NCBI GenBank assembly: GCA_013397795.1
Contig: VZTJ01004517.1
Span: 56,653 to 120,652, forward strand
Direction: 5' to 3'
DNA length: 64,000 nt
Source of the DNA: Orthonyx spaldingii
Taxonomy: Eukaryota > Chordata > Aves > Passeriformes > Orthonychidae
Position 1 is the first letter of the stretch. Each line of letters opens with the position of its first letter. This document shows, piece after piece, positions 1-10,836 of this stretch. Both the position numbers and the translations under genes were made by a program. Under the pieces are notes generated by a model, which saw only the letters and a program-made list of their open reading frames with translations, had not been told where the DNA came from and did no database searches.

Positions 1-166
1 ATATATATATATATAAGTAAAGAACTGTTATTCCTTTTCCCACAACATTACCTGAAAGCCCCTTTGATTTCAAAATTATACTAATTCGGAGAAAAGGGGA
101 TTACATTTCCTATTCCAAGGAAGGCTCCTGCCTTCCTTAGCAGACACCTGTCCTCAAACTAGGACA
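1..166 (-). mobile_element. LTR fragment, passerine-type endogenous retrovirus (cut by window edge)
   Basis: Read on the minus strand, the element begins TGTCCTAGTTTGAGGACAGG at 166 and runs leftward into an (AT)n tract at 1-15, where the window ends. The same sequence, about 93% identical by eye over 160 bp, lies on the plus strand at 10837-11000, so this is an interspersed repeat. The TG start and spread through the genome fit an LTR. I recall this start as a common songbird LTR, but the exact family name is not secure. Only the 5' end is present. Confidence 0.7.
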
Positions 167-757
167 AATACACATTTAATAGAACACACATTGCAGTTCA
201 AAATCTCCCGTTTGTTCCTGCACAGCTGAGACAGTGATGCTGTTCCTGGTCCCAAAAGCCATTACTGATGTAAGAAATGTGCTCAGCCCTGGCCTATATG
301 ATGTTGCTGTTTCATCTGGAGGCACCTTTCTCTCCAAGCCATATAAATCTAATGCTATTGCTCTCTTCAATCTTTAGCTACTGCCTAACACTTATGACTG
401 AAATGTCTCCTGTATGTTGTCTGTGAAACCAGTTTGTGCAGCAATTGGTCTCCTTTCAGAAGAGTACTATATAAATGTAAACCATTAATGTTGTCATCAC
501 CCAAGGACAGAAAAGGATGACAATATTTTTCAGTGTTGGTGTAACTACACCATTCTGTAAGCCTATGGAAATATTATCAGTTTGGCATAATGGTTGTTAC
601 TGTTTTAAGCAAGAACAGATACACATAGTTTATGCTTCTATTAGTTCCATTTTTAAGAGAATGCTACTAAATTTAAGGAAATTTTAGATTGGAGGGAGTG
701 AAATAATAGGTTGATTTAAAAAAGAACAATGACATAGAATAAAAAATTAAAATAATG
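167..757. other. AT-rich stretch, nothing recognised
   Basis: The stretch lies between the LTR fragment and the first CR1. The only open frames are about 60 codons and show no domain. No repeat family was recognised. Confidence 0.5.
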
Positions 758-890
758 GAATCATAGAATGGCTTGAGTTGGAAAGGACATTAAAGATCAT
801 CTAGTTCCAACGCCCATGCCATGAACAGGGACACCTTTCACCGGAACAAGTTGTTCAGAGCTCCATCCAATCTGGTCGTTAAACACCTCT
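758..890 (-). mobile_element. CR1 LINE, 3' end (outer element, first part)
   Basis: GAATCATAGAATGGCTTGAG followed by GTTGGAAAGGACATTAAAGA is the reverse complement of a CR1 3' end. The match continues through the usual 'first 120 bp' of the antisense consensus and stops at AAACACCTCT (881-890). The expected next block, resembling AGGGATGGGACATCC, is missing here and appears at 1228. This shows the element is split by an insertion. Confidence 0.9.
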
Positions 891-1224
891 CCTCACAAGG
901 GGAAGTGGAGGGGTGGGCACTGATCTCTCTTATTACAAGAGACAGGAGTTAAGGGAATGGCATGAAACTGAGTCAGGGGAGGTTTAGGTTGGATATCAGG
1001 AAAAGGTTTATCACCCATAGGGTGGTTGGGCACTGGAACAGCTCCCCAGGAAAGTGGTCACAACACCAGCCTGAGAGAGTTTAAGAAGCATTTGAACAAT
1101 GCTCTTGGACACACAGTGTGACTCTTGGGGTATCCTGCACAGGGCCAGGAATCGGATACCGTGATCCTGATGAGTCCCTTCCAACTCAGTATATTCAATG
1201 GTTCTATGATTCTATGATTCTATT
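891..1224 (+). mobile_element. CR1 LINE, inserted inside another CR1
   Basis: This is a sense-strand CR1 3' end of a different subfamily. It contains GGGGAGGTTTAGGTTGGATA, then CACTGGAACAGCTCCCCAGG, then GTGTGACTCTTGGGG and GGGCCAGGAATCGGATACC. It ends in CCCTTCCAACTCAGTATATT and an ATTCTATG-type tail. Its 5' end is truncated, as is usual for CR1. It sits inside the minus-strand CR1 that flanks it on both sides, so it is the younger of the two. Confidence 0.9.
1202..1223 (+). repeat. CR1 3' tail microsatellite, (TTCTATGA)n
   Basis: Just under three copies of an 8-bp unit close the inserted CR1. CR1 elements characteristically end in such octamer repeats instead of poly(A). Confidence 0.85.
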
Positions 1225-1920
1225 TCTAGTGATGGGACATCCACACCTTCTCTGGGAAAGCAGTTCTGTTATCTCAACATCCTTACAGTAAAGTTTTTTT
1301 CCTAATATCTAATCTAACTGTAATCTCTTTCAATTTGAAATCATACCCCCTTGTCCTGTCACTACATGCCCTTGTATGTCCCTCTCCATCTTTCTTGTAG
1401 GCTCCCTTCAGGTACTGGAAGGCTGCAATTAGGTCTCCCTGANAAATCATTCCCCCTTGTCCTGTCACTACATGCCCTTGTATGTCCCTCTCCATCTTTC
1501 TTGTAGGCTCCCTTCAGGTACTGGAAGGCTGCAATTAGGTCTCCCTGAAGACTTCTCTTTTTCAGACTGAAAAAACCTAATTCTCTCAGTCTCAAAGAAG
1601 AGGTGCTCTGTTCTTCTGATCATCTTGGTGACCCTCCCCTGGACTTGCTCCAACAAGTCAATGTTCTTCCTGTGCTGGGCCCCCAGAGCTGGACGCTGCA
1701 CTTGATGCGGGGTCTCACCAGAGCAGAGCAGAGAGGCAGAATCCCCTCCCTCACCCTGCTGCCCACGCTGCTTTGGATGCAGCCTAGGACACATTTGGCT
1801 TTCTGGGGTGCAAGAGCACGCTGCCAGATCATGTCCAGCCTCTCATTCACCAGCACCCCCAAGTCATCCTGGACTTGCTCTGGTCTCTTCAGGCCTCCCA
1901 CAGGGAGTTGTCCCAACCAC
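1225..1920 (-). mobile_element. CR1 LINE with C-terminal reverse-transcriptase ORF2 remnant (outer element, second part)
   Basis: The antisense CR1 resumes at TCTAGTGATGGGACATCCAC and continues for almost 700 bp. Minus-strand translations give fragments of the conserved CR1 ORF2 C-terminus: LGVLVNERLDM, LPLCSALVRPRIKC, LIAAFQYLKGAYKKDGEG and RTRGYDFKLKE. These fall in different frames, so the reading frame is broken and no active protein is encoded. The left part carries the duplication described at 1338-1548. The 5' end is truncated near 1920. Confidence 0.92.
1338..1548. other. 105-bp direct duplication flanking a single N (probable assembly artefact)
   Basis: Bases 1338-1442 and 1444-1548 are the same 105 bp of CR1 with one mismatch (A at 1345, T at 1451), separated by one N at 1443. 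The second copy continues directly into the expected CR1 sequence. A lone N between near-identical overlapping ends is typical of two contigs joined without trimming their overlap. Confidence 0.85.
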
Positions 1921-2269
1921 TAACAGACTACACAGAGAGACTACATTCTTAAAGTAACAAACAGCAATAAAAGTGTACCTGCCTCTACCTTTTTCCTCTG
2001 CTTCTACATTTTTCATCCTGAGATCCCAGGAACTTGAAACCGTAATAGAAACAGCTCATGAAAAATCTATCAAGTCTCTCTACTTCTACAATAGGATTAT
2101 TCATCCCCAGGTGGATTCCCCATCTGGCAATAAGTGGCCAAAATGCTGAGACCACCATTGTCTCACTTGTAAATTGTTTCACAGTTTAACCAGTCATACT
2201 ATTGAGAAGATAGGCCTCCAGCTCAATCCAAATTGTCAGCAATCATATTGCTTCCTTTCCCTTGTTATC
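1921..2269. other. Unassigned sequence between CR1 fragments
   Basis: Nothing is recognised. It may be the decayed 5' continuation of one of the neighbouring CR1s, but no motif is clear enough to say so. Confidence 0.4.
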
Positions 2270-2460
2270 CTGAGTAGTTCCTCCCCACCCATGTGTTTAA
2301 CCTCTCCGAAATATTTGAGGATGGCAATCAGATCCCTCTGAGTCACTGCTTAGCTAAGCTGTATGCATTTTGAGCTTCCTTCTTTTCCCATGTAAATCTT
2401 TTCAGACATTTAACCATTTTCCTCCTCTTTCTTGTGACATCCTCAACATTTACTGAAGTC
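2270..2460 (-). mobile_element. Old, degenerate CR1/L3-like LINE fragment
   Basis: AAATATTTGAGGATGGCAAT, CAGATCCCTCTGAGTC, GCTTAGCTAAGCTG and CAGACATTTAACCATTTTCC follow in the order expected for the antisense of ancient amniote CR1/L3 ORF2 3' regions. Many substitutions and small gaps indicate great age. No open frame survives. Confidence 0.6.
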
Positions 2461-3276
2461 ATTAGAAAAATTGCCACTGGCTGAGCATGGGAATCACTGG
2501 CAAGTCTTACGCAGACGGTCTCTTCAGTGTCCTGTGTGTGGCTGGAGCTATGCTATGAAGAAAATGTTTTAGCTAAATAATGAAGTGAATTCTTAGCCCC
2601 ATTAAAAGCCAATGCCTACATTCTTACTAGCTGCAGCATGGCCCAAGTTAACTACCTGGAGTATCACAAACAGTGAACTGGAATAATGTGTATTTCAGAC
2701 TTCAGTGGTTGAACCATAATTTTATTAGATTACTGGTCTGAGGAACTGTGTGTGATTAGATACACAACGAACCTTTTCTCCTTTCAATTTATTTGCATTT
2801 TGATCTGAAACAACACTTTGAAAATTATAAATATTCTATGGAATAGAAATGTTTTAACATTTTTCCTTAGGAGAACTAATGTAAAACAACATTTTTGAAA
2901 ACTTCTGTGAGTAGGGAACTGACTGTTGGCCAAAGAAGGAGCCCAGGAAGCCGGACAGCTTGTCAGGACTTTTGACTGCTCCCTTTCCAATGAGGCTGGT
3001 AACCAAAAAGCTGTCCATCCTTAGAGCTAAGGAGCCTGGAAGGCAAGACAGGTCACACCAGCCTCCCTGCCTGCTTTCCATCAACAGTTTTGTCAGGTCC
3101 CCACAGAATGTTGTTATTAAATCAAGTCAGTATTAACAGCCAGAAAATATCTGTCAGAATATATTTTTAACAAGTTGAACTTTAATTCTTCAGCTGTCCT
3201 TTACAGGCAATTTTTCGTTTCTCTTTCCATTAAAATGTTTTCAGTTTGACATACCAAAATAATATTTACTCAGAAA
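2461..3276. other. No recognised feature
   Basis: AT-rich single-copy-looking sequence with only short overlapping minus-strand frames at 2784-3084 that resemble no known domain. Confidence 0.45.
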
Positions 3277-3603
3277 AAACCACAAAAACCAAAAACAAAC
3301 AAACAAACAAAAAACAATCCAAAACTTGTACTATAACAAATATAAAAACACTTACTACCTTTTGCTCCTCCAAAACTAATTTTAAAGGAAGAGACAATAG
3401 TGCTTAAGCGCCTAAACCAATTAGAGAGCTTATAGGGCAGTGTAACCTAGTCAGATTAAAACAAAACAACAAAACCAAAAACCCAAAAAACCCACAAAAC
3501 AACAGAAACAACCACCAACCAAACAAAAAAACCCCAAAATGAAAAAAAAACCCACACACAACCCACAAAAAAGCCAAATTCACAAACCCAGCAAAGAATA
3601 AAA
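3277..3603 (+). repeat. A/C-rich low-complexity tracts, including (CAAA)n
   Basis: Two blocks (3277-3326 and 3457-3603) consist almost entirely of A and C on the plus strand, with almost no T in the second. The first includes about four CAAA units. The 130 bp between them are ordinary sequence. The strand asymmetry is strong and local. Confidence 0.8.
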
Positions 3604-4239
3604 CACATAAGTCAACTGTTTTGTTATCTGTGATTGTTATTGAAGCAGAATAAGGAGAAGTAACACTGCCAAGACTGTGTCAGGTAAAATTACTGCAGGA
3701 AACTGCAGTAGTGCACGTTCAGAACCTCTGGCCCCATTATGCTTGCAAGGTAGAAGCAACAGATAAAGCACTTGGAGAAGACATTAGTACAAATTAGCAG
3801 ATCTAATTGGCCTACATTGCACAGCAGTCCTAGCTCTCATAAAAGGAACAAATGTCTTGTATATTTATGCTTTGCTTTTGTTAAAGAACATCGGCGAAGT
3901 TCTTGTTCCTAGTTTTGCTCAGAATTTCTCACAGATCTGGGGTGAGAGTCCTGCCTATGACTGGCTGGGACTAAGGGTAATTGGTGTTGTAGGAAGACAA
4001 GAGGAAGAGGACAGTGTCCCAACGTAATGGGGCCAACACAATAGAGAGATGAGGAAAATCTCTTATTTGTTTTCTTGGTCATGAGTCAACAGAATTAAAT
4101 TTTGCTTTTTAGTGTTATGTAGTGAATATAGCATTAACGAAATATTGTAGCTGCAGCATATTAGTTATGTATGTCTAGATTTGTTTTCATGCTTCCTTCC
4201 CTGTGTAGCTTACAATATTCTGTCTCCTTATGCTGGTTG
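3604..4239. other. Sequence upstream of the ERVL remnant
   Basis: No clear feature. The 3' part may contain further decayed retroviral internal sequence. A phrase near 4229-4253 (GCTGGTTGTGGCTGGGATAG) resembles the start of the ERVL LTR, but the match does not continue. Confidence 0.35.
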
Positions 4240-4845
4240 TGGCTGGGATAGAGGCTACATCTGGGATCATGGATAAGTCCACACCGGAGCAGGTACATCT
4301 CAAAGCACCTGTGGCTGTGGTTACATTTGTACCCCAGCAGGAGTACCGCCAAAGGGATTGTGGCCCAAGGATAAGTCTATGCTGAGGAAGATACACCTTG
4401 AAGCACCCTCCTGCAGAATGGATTTATCCACACCCTGAAGCATCAGTACTTGTCCAGGAAACCAGGCTGGAGCACCTCAAAACATCTGAGTTGCACGTTA
4501 TAGAATTTACTGTGGTGGGAACAACCTGAACCAATGGAGCACAAGTCTTACAAGAAGGTACAAGTGCAGTGGTGACCTGACCTGAGCTGCTTTTGCGCCC
4601 AGTACCTCCCCGTAACACACCACCTCTCCTGCCATCATTGTGCCTATAACTATGAAGCTAGAAGTCATGGACTAAATTAACTCAAATGGGCATTTTGTGG
4701 ATATTAGTGGACATTTTGCAGGTGGCCCATAGACTGAGGCAATGATGTGTGCATATTATATCAAATGATGGCAAGGGAAGTGGTGGTTGACAAGGATGCG
4801 TGGACCTGCACATGATATAAATAGTATGGAATAAGGGGTGGAGAA
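4240..4845 (+). mobile_element. ERVL-type endogenous retrovirus, 3' internal remnant
   Basis: This region precedes a plus-strand LTR directly and ends in AATAAGGGGTGGAGAA, a purine-rich run placed where a retroviral polypurine tract should be. Further upstream a phrase recurs in diverged form: GGATAAGTCCACACCGGAGC at 4271, GGATAAGTCTATGCTGAGGA at 4369 and GGATTTATCCACACCCTGAA at 4420. From memory, this kind of repeated phrase occurs near the 3' end of bird ERVL elements. No gag, pol or env frame is present. Assignment rests on position and remembered similarity. Confidence 0.55.
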
Positions 4846-5436
4846 TGTTCTGGTTTTGACTGGAATAGAGTTTATTGTTCCTGTAGTAGCTTATATGGAG
4901 TAATGTTTTGGATTTTTGCTGGAATTGTGTTGATAATAAGTGTTGATAATGCAGTGATGTTTTAGCTATGGCTGATCAATGTTTACACAGAGTCAAGAAC
5001 TTTTCTGCTTCTTACAATGCCCTGACAACGAGGAGGCTGGGGTGAACATGGAGCTGGAGGGGACACAGCTGGGACACCTGACCCCAAATGACCAAAGAGA
5101 GATCCCAGAACATGTGATGTCACGCTCAGAAATAAAAGCTGGGGAAACAAGAAGAGGGGACATTCAGAGTTAGCAGCATTTTACCTTCCCATGTGTAATG
5201 TAACCCTGCTTTTCTGGAGATGGCTGAACGTCTGCCTGCTGAAGGAAAGTAATGAATGAATTCCTTGTTTTGCTTGACTTGTGTGCACTAATTTTGCTTT
5301 ACCTATTCATCTGTCTTTATTTCAACTCATAAGTTTTCTCACTATTATTCTTCCAATTCTCTCCTCCATCCCACTGGGTAAAAGTGAGTGAGTGGCTGGG
5401 TAGTGCTTAGTTGCCAGCTGGAGTTAAACCATGACA
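4846..5436 (+). mobile_element. ERVL-type LTR (3' LTR)
   Basis: The element begins TGTTCTGGTTTTGACTGG and ends TTGCCAGCTGGAGTTAAACC ATGACA, giving the TG...CA ends of an LTR. It shares the block GGGGACACAGCTGGGA, followed by a GACCAAAG motif, with the LTR at 26536 and, in reverse, with the one at 19549. The length of 591 bp is reasonable for the family. The flanking 5-mers (GAGAA and GTTCC) do not match. That is expected if this is the 3' LTR of a provirus whose 5' part is lost, and it fits the internal sequence upstream. Confidence 0.85.
5131..5136 (+). promoter_or_regulatory. LTR polyadenylation signal AATAAA
   Basis: The AATAAA follows the conserved phrase TGATGTCACGCTCAGA and is the usual poly(A) signal position for this LTR type. 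It fixes the plus-strand orientation of the LTR. Present activity is not implied. Confidence 0.6.
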
Positions 5437-8400
5437 GTTCCACCCACTTCCATCACCCCAATTTAGAAACCTCTTAATTAGCAAGAGTAGCAGGAAAGAC
5501 TTTGGAGTGCACTCAAAGAAGAGTACAGGTGCTGTTGTCAAAAGGCAAGACCAGAGGCTGTAGCTATGGAAAGATGACTCCATCGTGAGGCATGGAGTCA
5601 TTTCAGCTAAAGCAAAGGGAGGAGGGACAAATGGAAAGGGAAGATCAGAACAAGTCCCAGGCTATGGGTTTCTGTGAGCGTTTGTAGAGGCTGCAGCCTA
5701 AGAAATTCTCCATCAGAGCCTTTTCCAGACTATGTTGTGTTGTTACTTGATGATTTTGCATGTTTTATAGTGCTTCAATAATGTGGTGTCCAGCTTGGCA
5801 AACAAATGAAAACTGATATTGACAGTGCTGTCACAAGCACCAGTAAATTGTCTGGCCTAAATCTTCATAAAGCCCTTTGTCAGCACTTTGAGGCTGTAGA
5901 AGAGTTGGGTCTTTGCATCATCTGTGGGTGGGAACAGAAAGGGGAGCGCTCTGTCCATCAGTTAGGCACAGCATGTAAAAAATGCAAACAGGTCAACACA
6001 TAAATATGTGTTTATGTAATACTCAAAGAAATATTTCCTGGATTGGCAGAACTTTCTGCAGGTATGACTTATCACTCAGTAATGGTCTTCAGTGCTGCAG
6101 GCATCACCCATGTGAAAGGGGTCTGCTTATGTGGAAGAGTTACTGTGGAAAAAGTCAGGAAACAGAGGTCCTGCCCTTGAGTGCTGCTATGGTGAAAGTG
6201 GTAGGTCCTTCTAGCATATGTGTATTGTAGAATCACTCCTCTAAAGGCTGGCAGCTCTGCCAAATCTAGCATTGTGGTCAGTCTGTGGTTATCCTAGTAG
6301 AAACTGAGTTGGCCTCAGGCTATTCAGTTAGGTATGAGCTGGCTGGCCCTGGGCATTTAATGGCAGTCAGGGACCCTGACCCTTCCATTATTCCAATTTC
6401 AAACCCACAGACCATATATCTACCTCTGGGTTCCTAAACACCAGTTTGATTCGTATGTTTTGACTCAACATATGAAAGTCATCTGGAGAGAAAGAAGAGA
6501 GAGGCTAAAAATGTGAAAGGTGCAAAAATTCGTGCAAAATTCCTAAAATCTGGCAAGTTTTAGGAAGGGAAATAGAAGACACATTGCTGTTTATTTTACT
6601 CTTCTCCCCATTGCATGTGAGTTTTCTTTTTTTTTCTATGCTATAAATGGGTGATACCAATCCAGTTTCTATACATAGACTCATTTAGACATTTTTCATT
6701 TTGTTTGCTTACCTAGGGCTACAGTAATGGAGATCCAGCTGTGCATGGACCTCAGTAGGACACTCTCATCCAAATGATTTCAAATTGCAATATCAGTGAA
6801 TGTTTTGTCCTCAGGGCACCAATGCCATTTCCTGAGAATGGATACTTACTGCTCACAAACTCTGGACATCTTTAAACTGTTGAATCCTACTGCTATAAAA
6901 TCCCCTAACTGCTAGTGTATACACACATCTCCCTAAATCTGTTGAGACTGGATTCAGACTAACAGATACTTCCATTTATAAGTACACGTTAAGGAAACCC
7001 TAATTTCAGAAGCAGGTGTATACTGCTCCTGAAGTTTCCTGCTTTTTTCTTTTCTGAATAAACCTGAAGTGCCTGAGTGTCTAATAAACATAGGGAAAAT
7101 TGGAAATTAATTGTAATCTGTACATGTTTTTGAGATAACCAATATAAAACTGTATTAATTTATTTGTCCATTAGCAAAACCATCTTCCTTTTCTTATACT
7201 TTCAGAACATCATAGTTACTGAAGTATGTCTATACACTCTGAATAATCTGAGCAAGTATTTTTTCTACATGGTCATAAAGATATTCAAGAAGTCTCAGCA
7301 GCTGTGTATGCAGGTAGCTGAGTGAAGCTGACATTTAAAGTACTGCGAATTACATAACAGCTACTAATATAAAAAAAAGATTATAACTATGATGAATGAA
7401 GAGCTGTAAATTAACATTTAGAAATTCAACAAAACCGAGGTTTCTATGTGAATGAGTATGAAAGTTGAAGTGAGATATTTTTAAAAGCTTTTATTGTACG
7501 TCAGCAGAGTGTGTGTCAGAAAGAAATTATTTTGAGAATGCTTTAACATCACAGTTGCAGTAATTAGCCTTTAGGTATGTAGAAAGAACTGCCGTGGTTT
7601 TTTGTTTTGGTTTTTTTTTTTCTTAATGGGAAAGTTTTCAGAGCTTCCTTTTTGCTACTTCTAGAAACATACCCTCAAGACAAGAGAAGGGAAGATCATG
7701 GCTCACTTGAATATTTTTATGAACCAGTCAGTTTCTTGAAGTCCTTTAATGAAAAAACAAGGTTGTGATGTGCCTCATAACTGTAAATTTTTGTGAGGTA
7801 ATCATGGGTGGTTGTAGTAGAGAACCTCATATTTTGAAAGGGCAGAGTCAAGAACTATTTCTGAAGGTAGAAGTTATGGAGGTTTACAGAAATACAAGCT
7901 ACTATAAAATAAAATTAATATAAAATAAAGTTTAAACTAGAAGACTAAAGGAGTGAAGTTATATCTACTGTGCTGATTGTGGTAACTTCAAACTTTGTCC
8001 TGGAAGACCTGGTCATTGCCAGAAGTATTTTGGTGAAGCAAAGAAAGTTTGCTACCTGAGGAATCAGCTGATGTGGGGATGTCTAAACGTGACTCAGCCT
8101 TTGGTTTCTAACTTCAATTCCAAAGCAATACTTACACCAGCACATGGTTGTCTAGGGGCAACCATGAAGCAGACTGAGCTCCAGGCTGTAAAGTATAAAT
8201 CACTACAGCTGAGGTGAACCAGAGTGAGTGGGCAGATGTTTATGTAATGCTGTGTCGGGTGCAAGTCATAACTGGAGAAGCACACAGTCTTTGCTTACTT
8301 TCTATAAATGCAGTAGAAAAAAACCCATTGAGTCTCTGTAGGTGCACAGCAGCAATGGGGTGACCATCGCTACCTCTTTCATCTGAAGACTTTGAAATTA

Positions 8401-10622
8401 TTATTCTAGTTATCATTCACAGATCCCCTTGACCTTTTTTGTGGGTAGGGGACGTAGGTCAGGGTTATCTCCTCATTGGTACATTCCTGTAAAAAAATCA
8501 TTTCTGTCCTTTTGTTTAACTTTGTTGGTAATGTAGTACTTGTTAGCAGAGGAGATTCTTCATTATTGGGCTGACTGTATCTGAGGGTCTCATATTTCTC
8601 ATGTGGTGAAAAAAGTTGGAAAAGAAAGGGTGGACAAACTCTCTGGTACACTGTGCAGTTTCATTGACTAAGCCATGGTTAATATCTCTTACATGAGACA
8701 CAAAAGCACCAGTTTTTGAAAAATCAGAAGCATTGCTGTCCACATAGAGCTTCTCTCTTCTCCACTCCACTGCAATGATAACGAAGATTAAATAATGTGG
8801 AGGGAGGCCTCCAGGGCAACAGACAAGAAAGCTCCAAATATTACTATACAATGGCAAAAAAAAAAATTCTACCTGTAAACAAAAAAAAACCCTGGAAAAG
8901 TGGAGTGACTAAGAAAAAGTCACAAGCCAAGAACTGAGAAATAGAGGCATGTTTTTACTTGTCACCCTGGAGAGATAATGAGTGAGCCAGTATGCATCTT
9001 CACTCCTTGGTACATAAGACGAACTTCCTCCAAAGCTAAGTTAGGTTTAATAATAACAACCTTTCCCACTGCAGGGGAGAGAAGAAGCAAAGGGAGACAA
9101 GCAGATAAATTCCTTACTGTCTACTGAACTGCACTGTGACTGATTTATTCTGATACTTAAAGAAAGTCCATGAACCCTGGATACTGCTACTAAAACAGTA
9201 GATAACTAGGATAAACTTGTAGACAGTAAAGCAGATTCCACAGGCTCCATGGCAGACAAGGCTGGAAGAAGTGGAGAGGTTGGTATGATTGGTGCTCCTT
9301 TGGTAAGGGAGAGAGAGAGTGAACTGGGAGACTGAGGAGATATCAGTGGGAAAAATTCTCTGGTCTTTGTGTGGTTTTGGGTGTATGTACCACCTACCTG
9401 AGTGTAAAAGTGAGACCTGAAGGAGTCATGTCCAGATGCCAGTCCCTCAGGCTAGTAGGTGTCCAAGAAGGGACACTCCTCAAGGATGATGATACAAGAA
9501 ATCCAAGGGAAAAGAAGTCAAGAACATAAAATTTTGTCACCCTTCAAAGCTTAGTGATACTAAATGTTATCAGCTGGTGATTCACTTAATCTCAGCGAAA
9601 AAGATAACCTGTTATATGTTAGTATTGAAAATTAACGTAATCTTCCATCAAGGCAGAGGGAATGTGCTAGATGTGGGGTTTTTTCATGTTGGGTACTCTG
9701 AATTCTGTCAAAAAGAGTCCATAGGAAATATCCTCTTATTTCAACTATTATCTTTGGCTGAGCAATGACTCGCTCTAAACTGAAATCTAACAGTGGCAAG
9801 ATAGCTGTTCTCTTTCAAACTAAAAGTAGAGTCCTGGCAGGTTCGCTGCAGCTTCTTTCTTCTATTAAAGGCACAAAATGTCATAAATAGCTGCAAGTGT
9901 GCCATTGTCCTGTGCTGCCATTGCTTAATTTGACATATTTAATGTAATATTTCTGAAGTAGGCTGGTTGTCTCTTACTGCTAGCTTATTGTTCCTGCAGT
10001 CTATTTCCATAGCCTTCTTCAGATCCTTAGGGTTATCTGTGATGTGATAATGTGTTTAGAAATGTGACTTCCCTTCTCTGTGTTAGGCAAAGAGTCCTTT
10101 GCAAATTCATGTGGGTGAGTTCATCCTAGAACACAATATTCTGTCCTAGTTTAGCAATGGCCTTTCATAGCAGGAGGAGCAGCAGAAGGGAAATAACAAC
10201 TGCTCTGCTCTGGTCAGTGGGATGTGTAAGAGCAAGACCCAGTACTCTGCTTTTGGGGTGTGTGGCATGCTTCCTTCAGATATTCTTCAGAAAGGGGCCT
10301 GTATCACAGGAATGACCCAAATGCTTAAATTTTATCTGTGATACATGAATTGTTCTGAGAAGACTCTGCATGTAGTAGATCTTTTGGGGGGATAACAGGA
10401 ATATTTGGAGGATATACGTTTCCACTTTTCTTTCCTCCCTTTCTAGCAAACAACATTTTCTCAGCATTCAGCATTTAGAGGAGTAACTTGGTAAAAGAGC
10501 GTTTCTTTTATATTCAGTTTCTTGCTGGTTCTTAAATGTCAGGTGCACATAACATGCACACATTTTGGGGTTTTTTGTTGTTTTTTTTTAAGAACTGACA
10601 GACATAATTACATCCCCTACAT
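5437..10622. other. Long AT-rich stretch without a recognised gene
   Basis: No repeat or coding region was recognised over 5 kb. Simple sequence is limited to a T-rich run near 7595-7622, A-runs at 8857-8890 and a short GA run near 9309-9320. The largest frame (8543-8857, minus, 104 codons) has no familiar motif. Confidence 0.45.
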
Positions 10623-10684
10623 AAACCAAACCAAACCAAACCAAACCAAACCAAACCAAACCAAACCAAACCAAACCAAACCAA
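10623..10684 (+). repeat. Pentanucleotide microsatellite (AAACC)n, about 12 copies
   Basis: The 62-bp run is uninterrupted and perfect, which suggests recent expansion and probable length polymorphism. It produces a meaningless open frame reading NQTKP repeatedly at 10522-10758. A T-rich segment lies just upstream at 10569-10590. Confidence 0.95.
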
Positions 10685-10836
10685 GCTTTCTTTCCTCACC
10701 AATTTCCCCTAAAACTCAACTATCCATTGTAGCAGTGGAAGCAACCACAGAAGAATGAATCTAGTTTGAGAGAACTGAGAAAGAATTCAGTTCTATTTAC
10801 TTCAGGAATGTTTGATAACATTTCAGAATCTTCTTG

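Noticed and set aside
10142..10165. Second TGTCCTAGTTTAG start resembling the LTR at 10837
   Set aside because: Similarity ends after about 12 bases.
10522..10758. Plus frame with NQTKP repeats
   Set aside because: It is the translation of the AAACC microsatellite.
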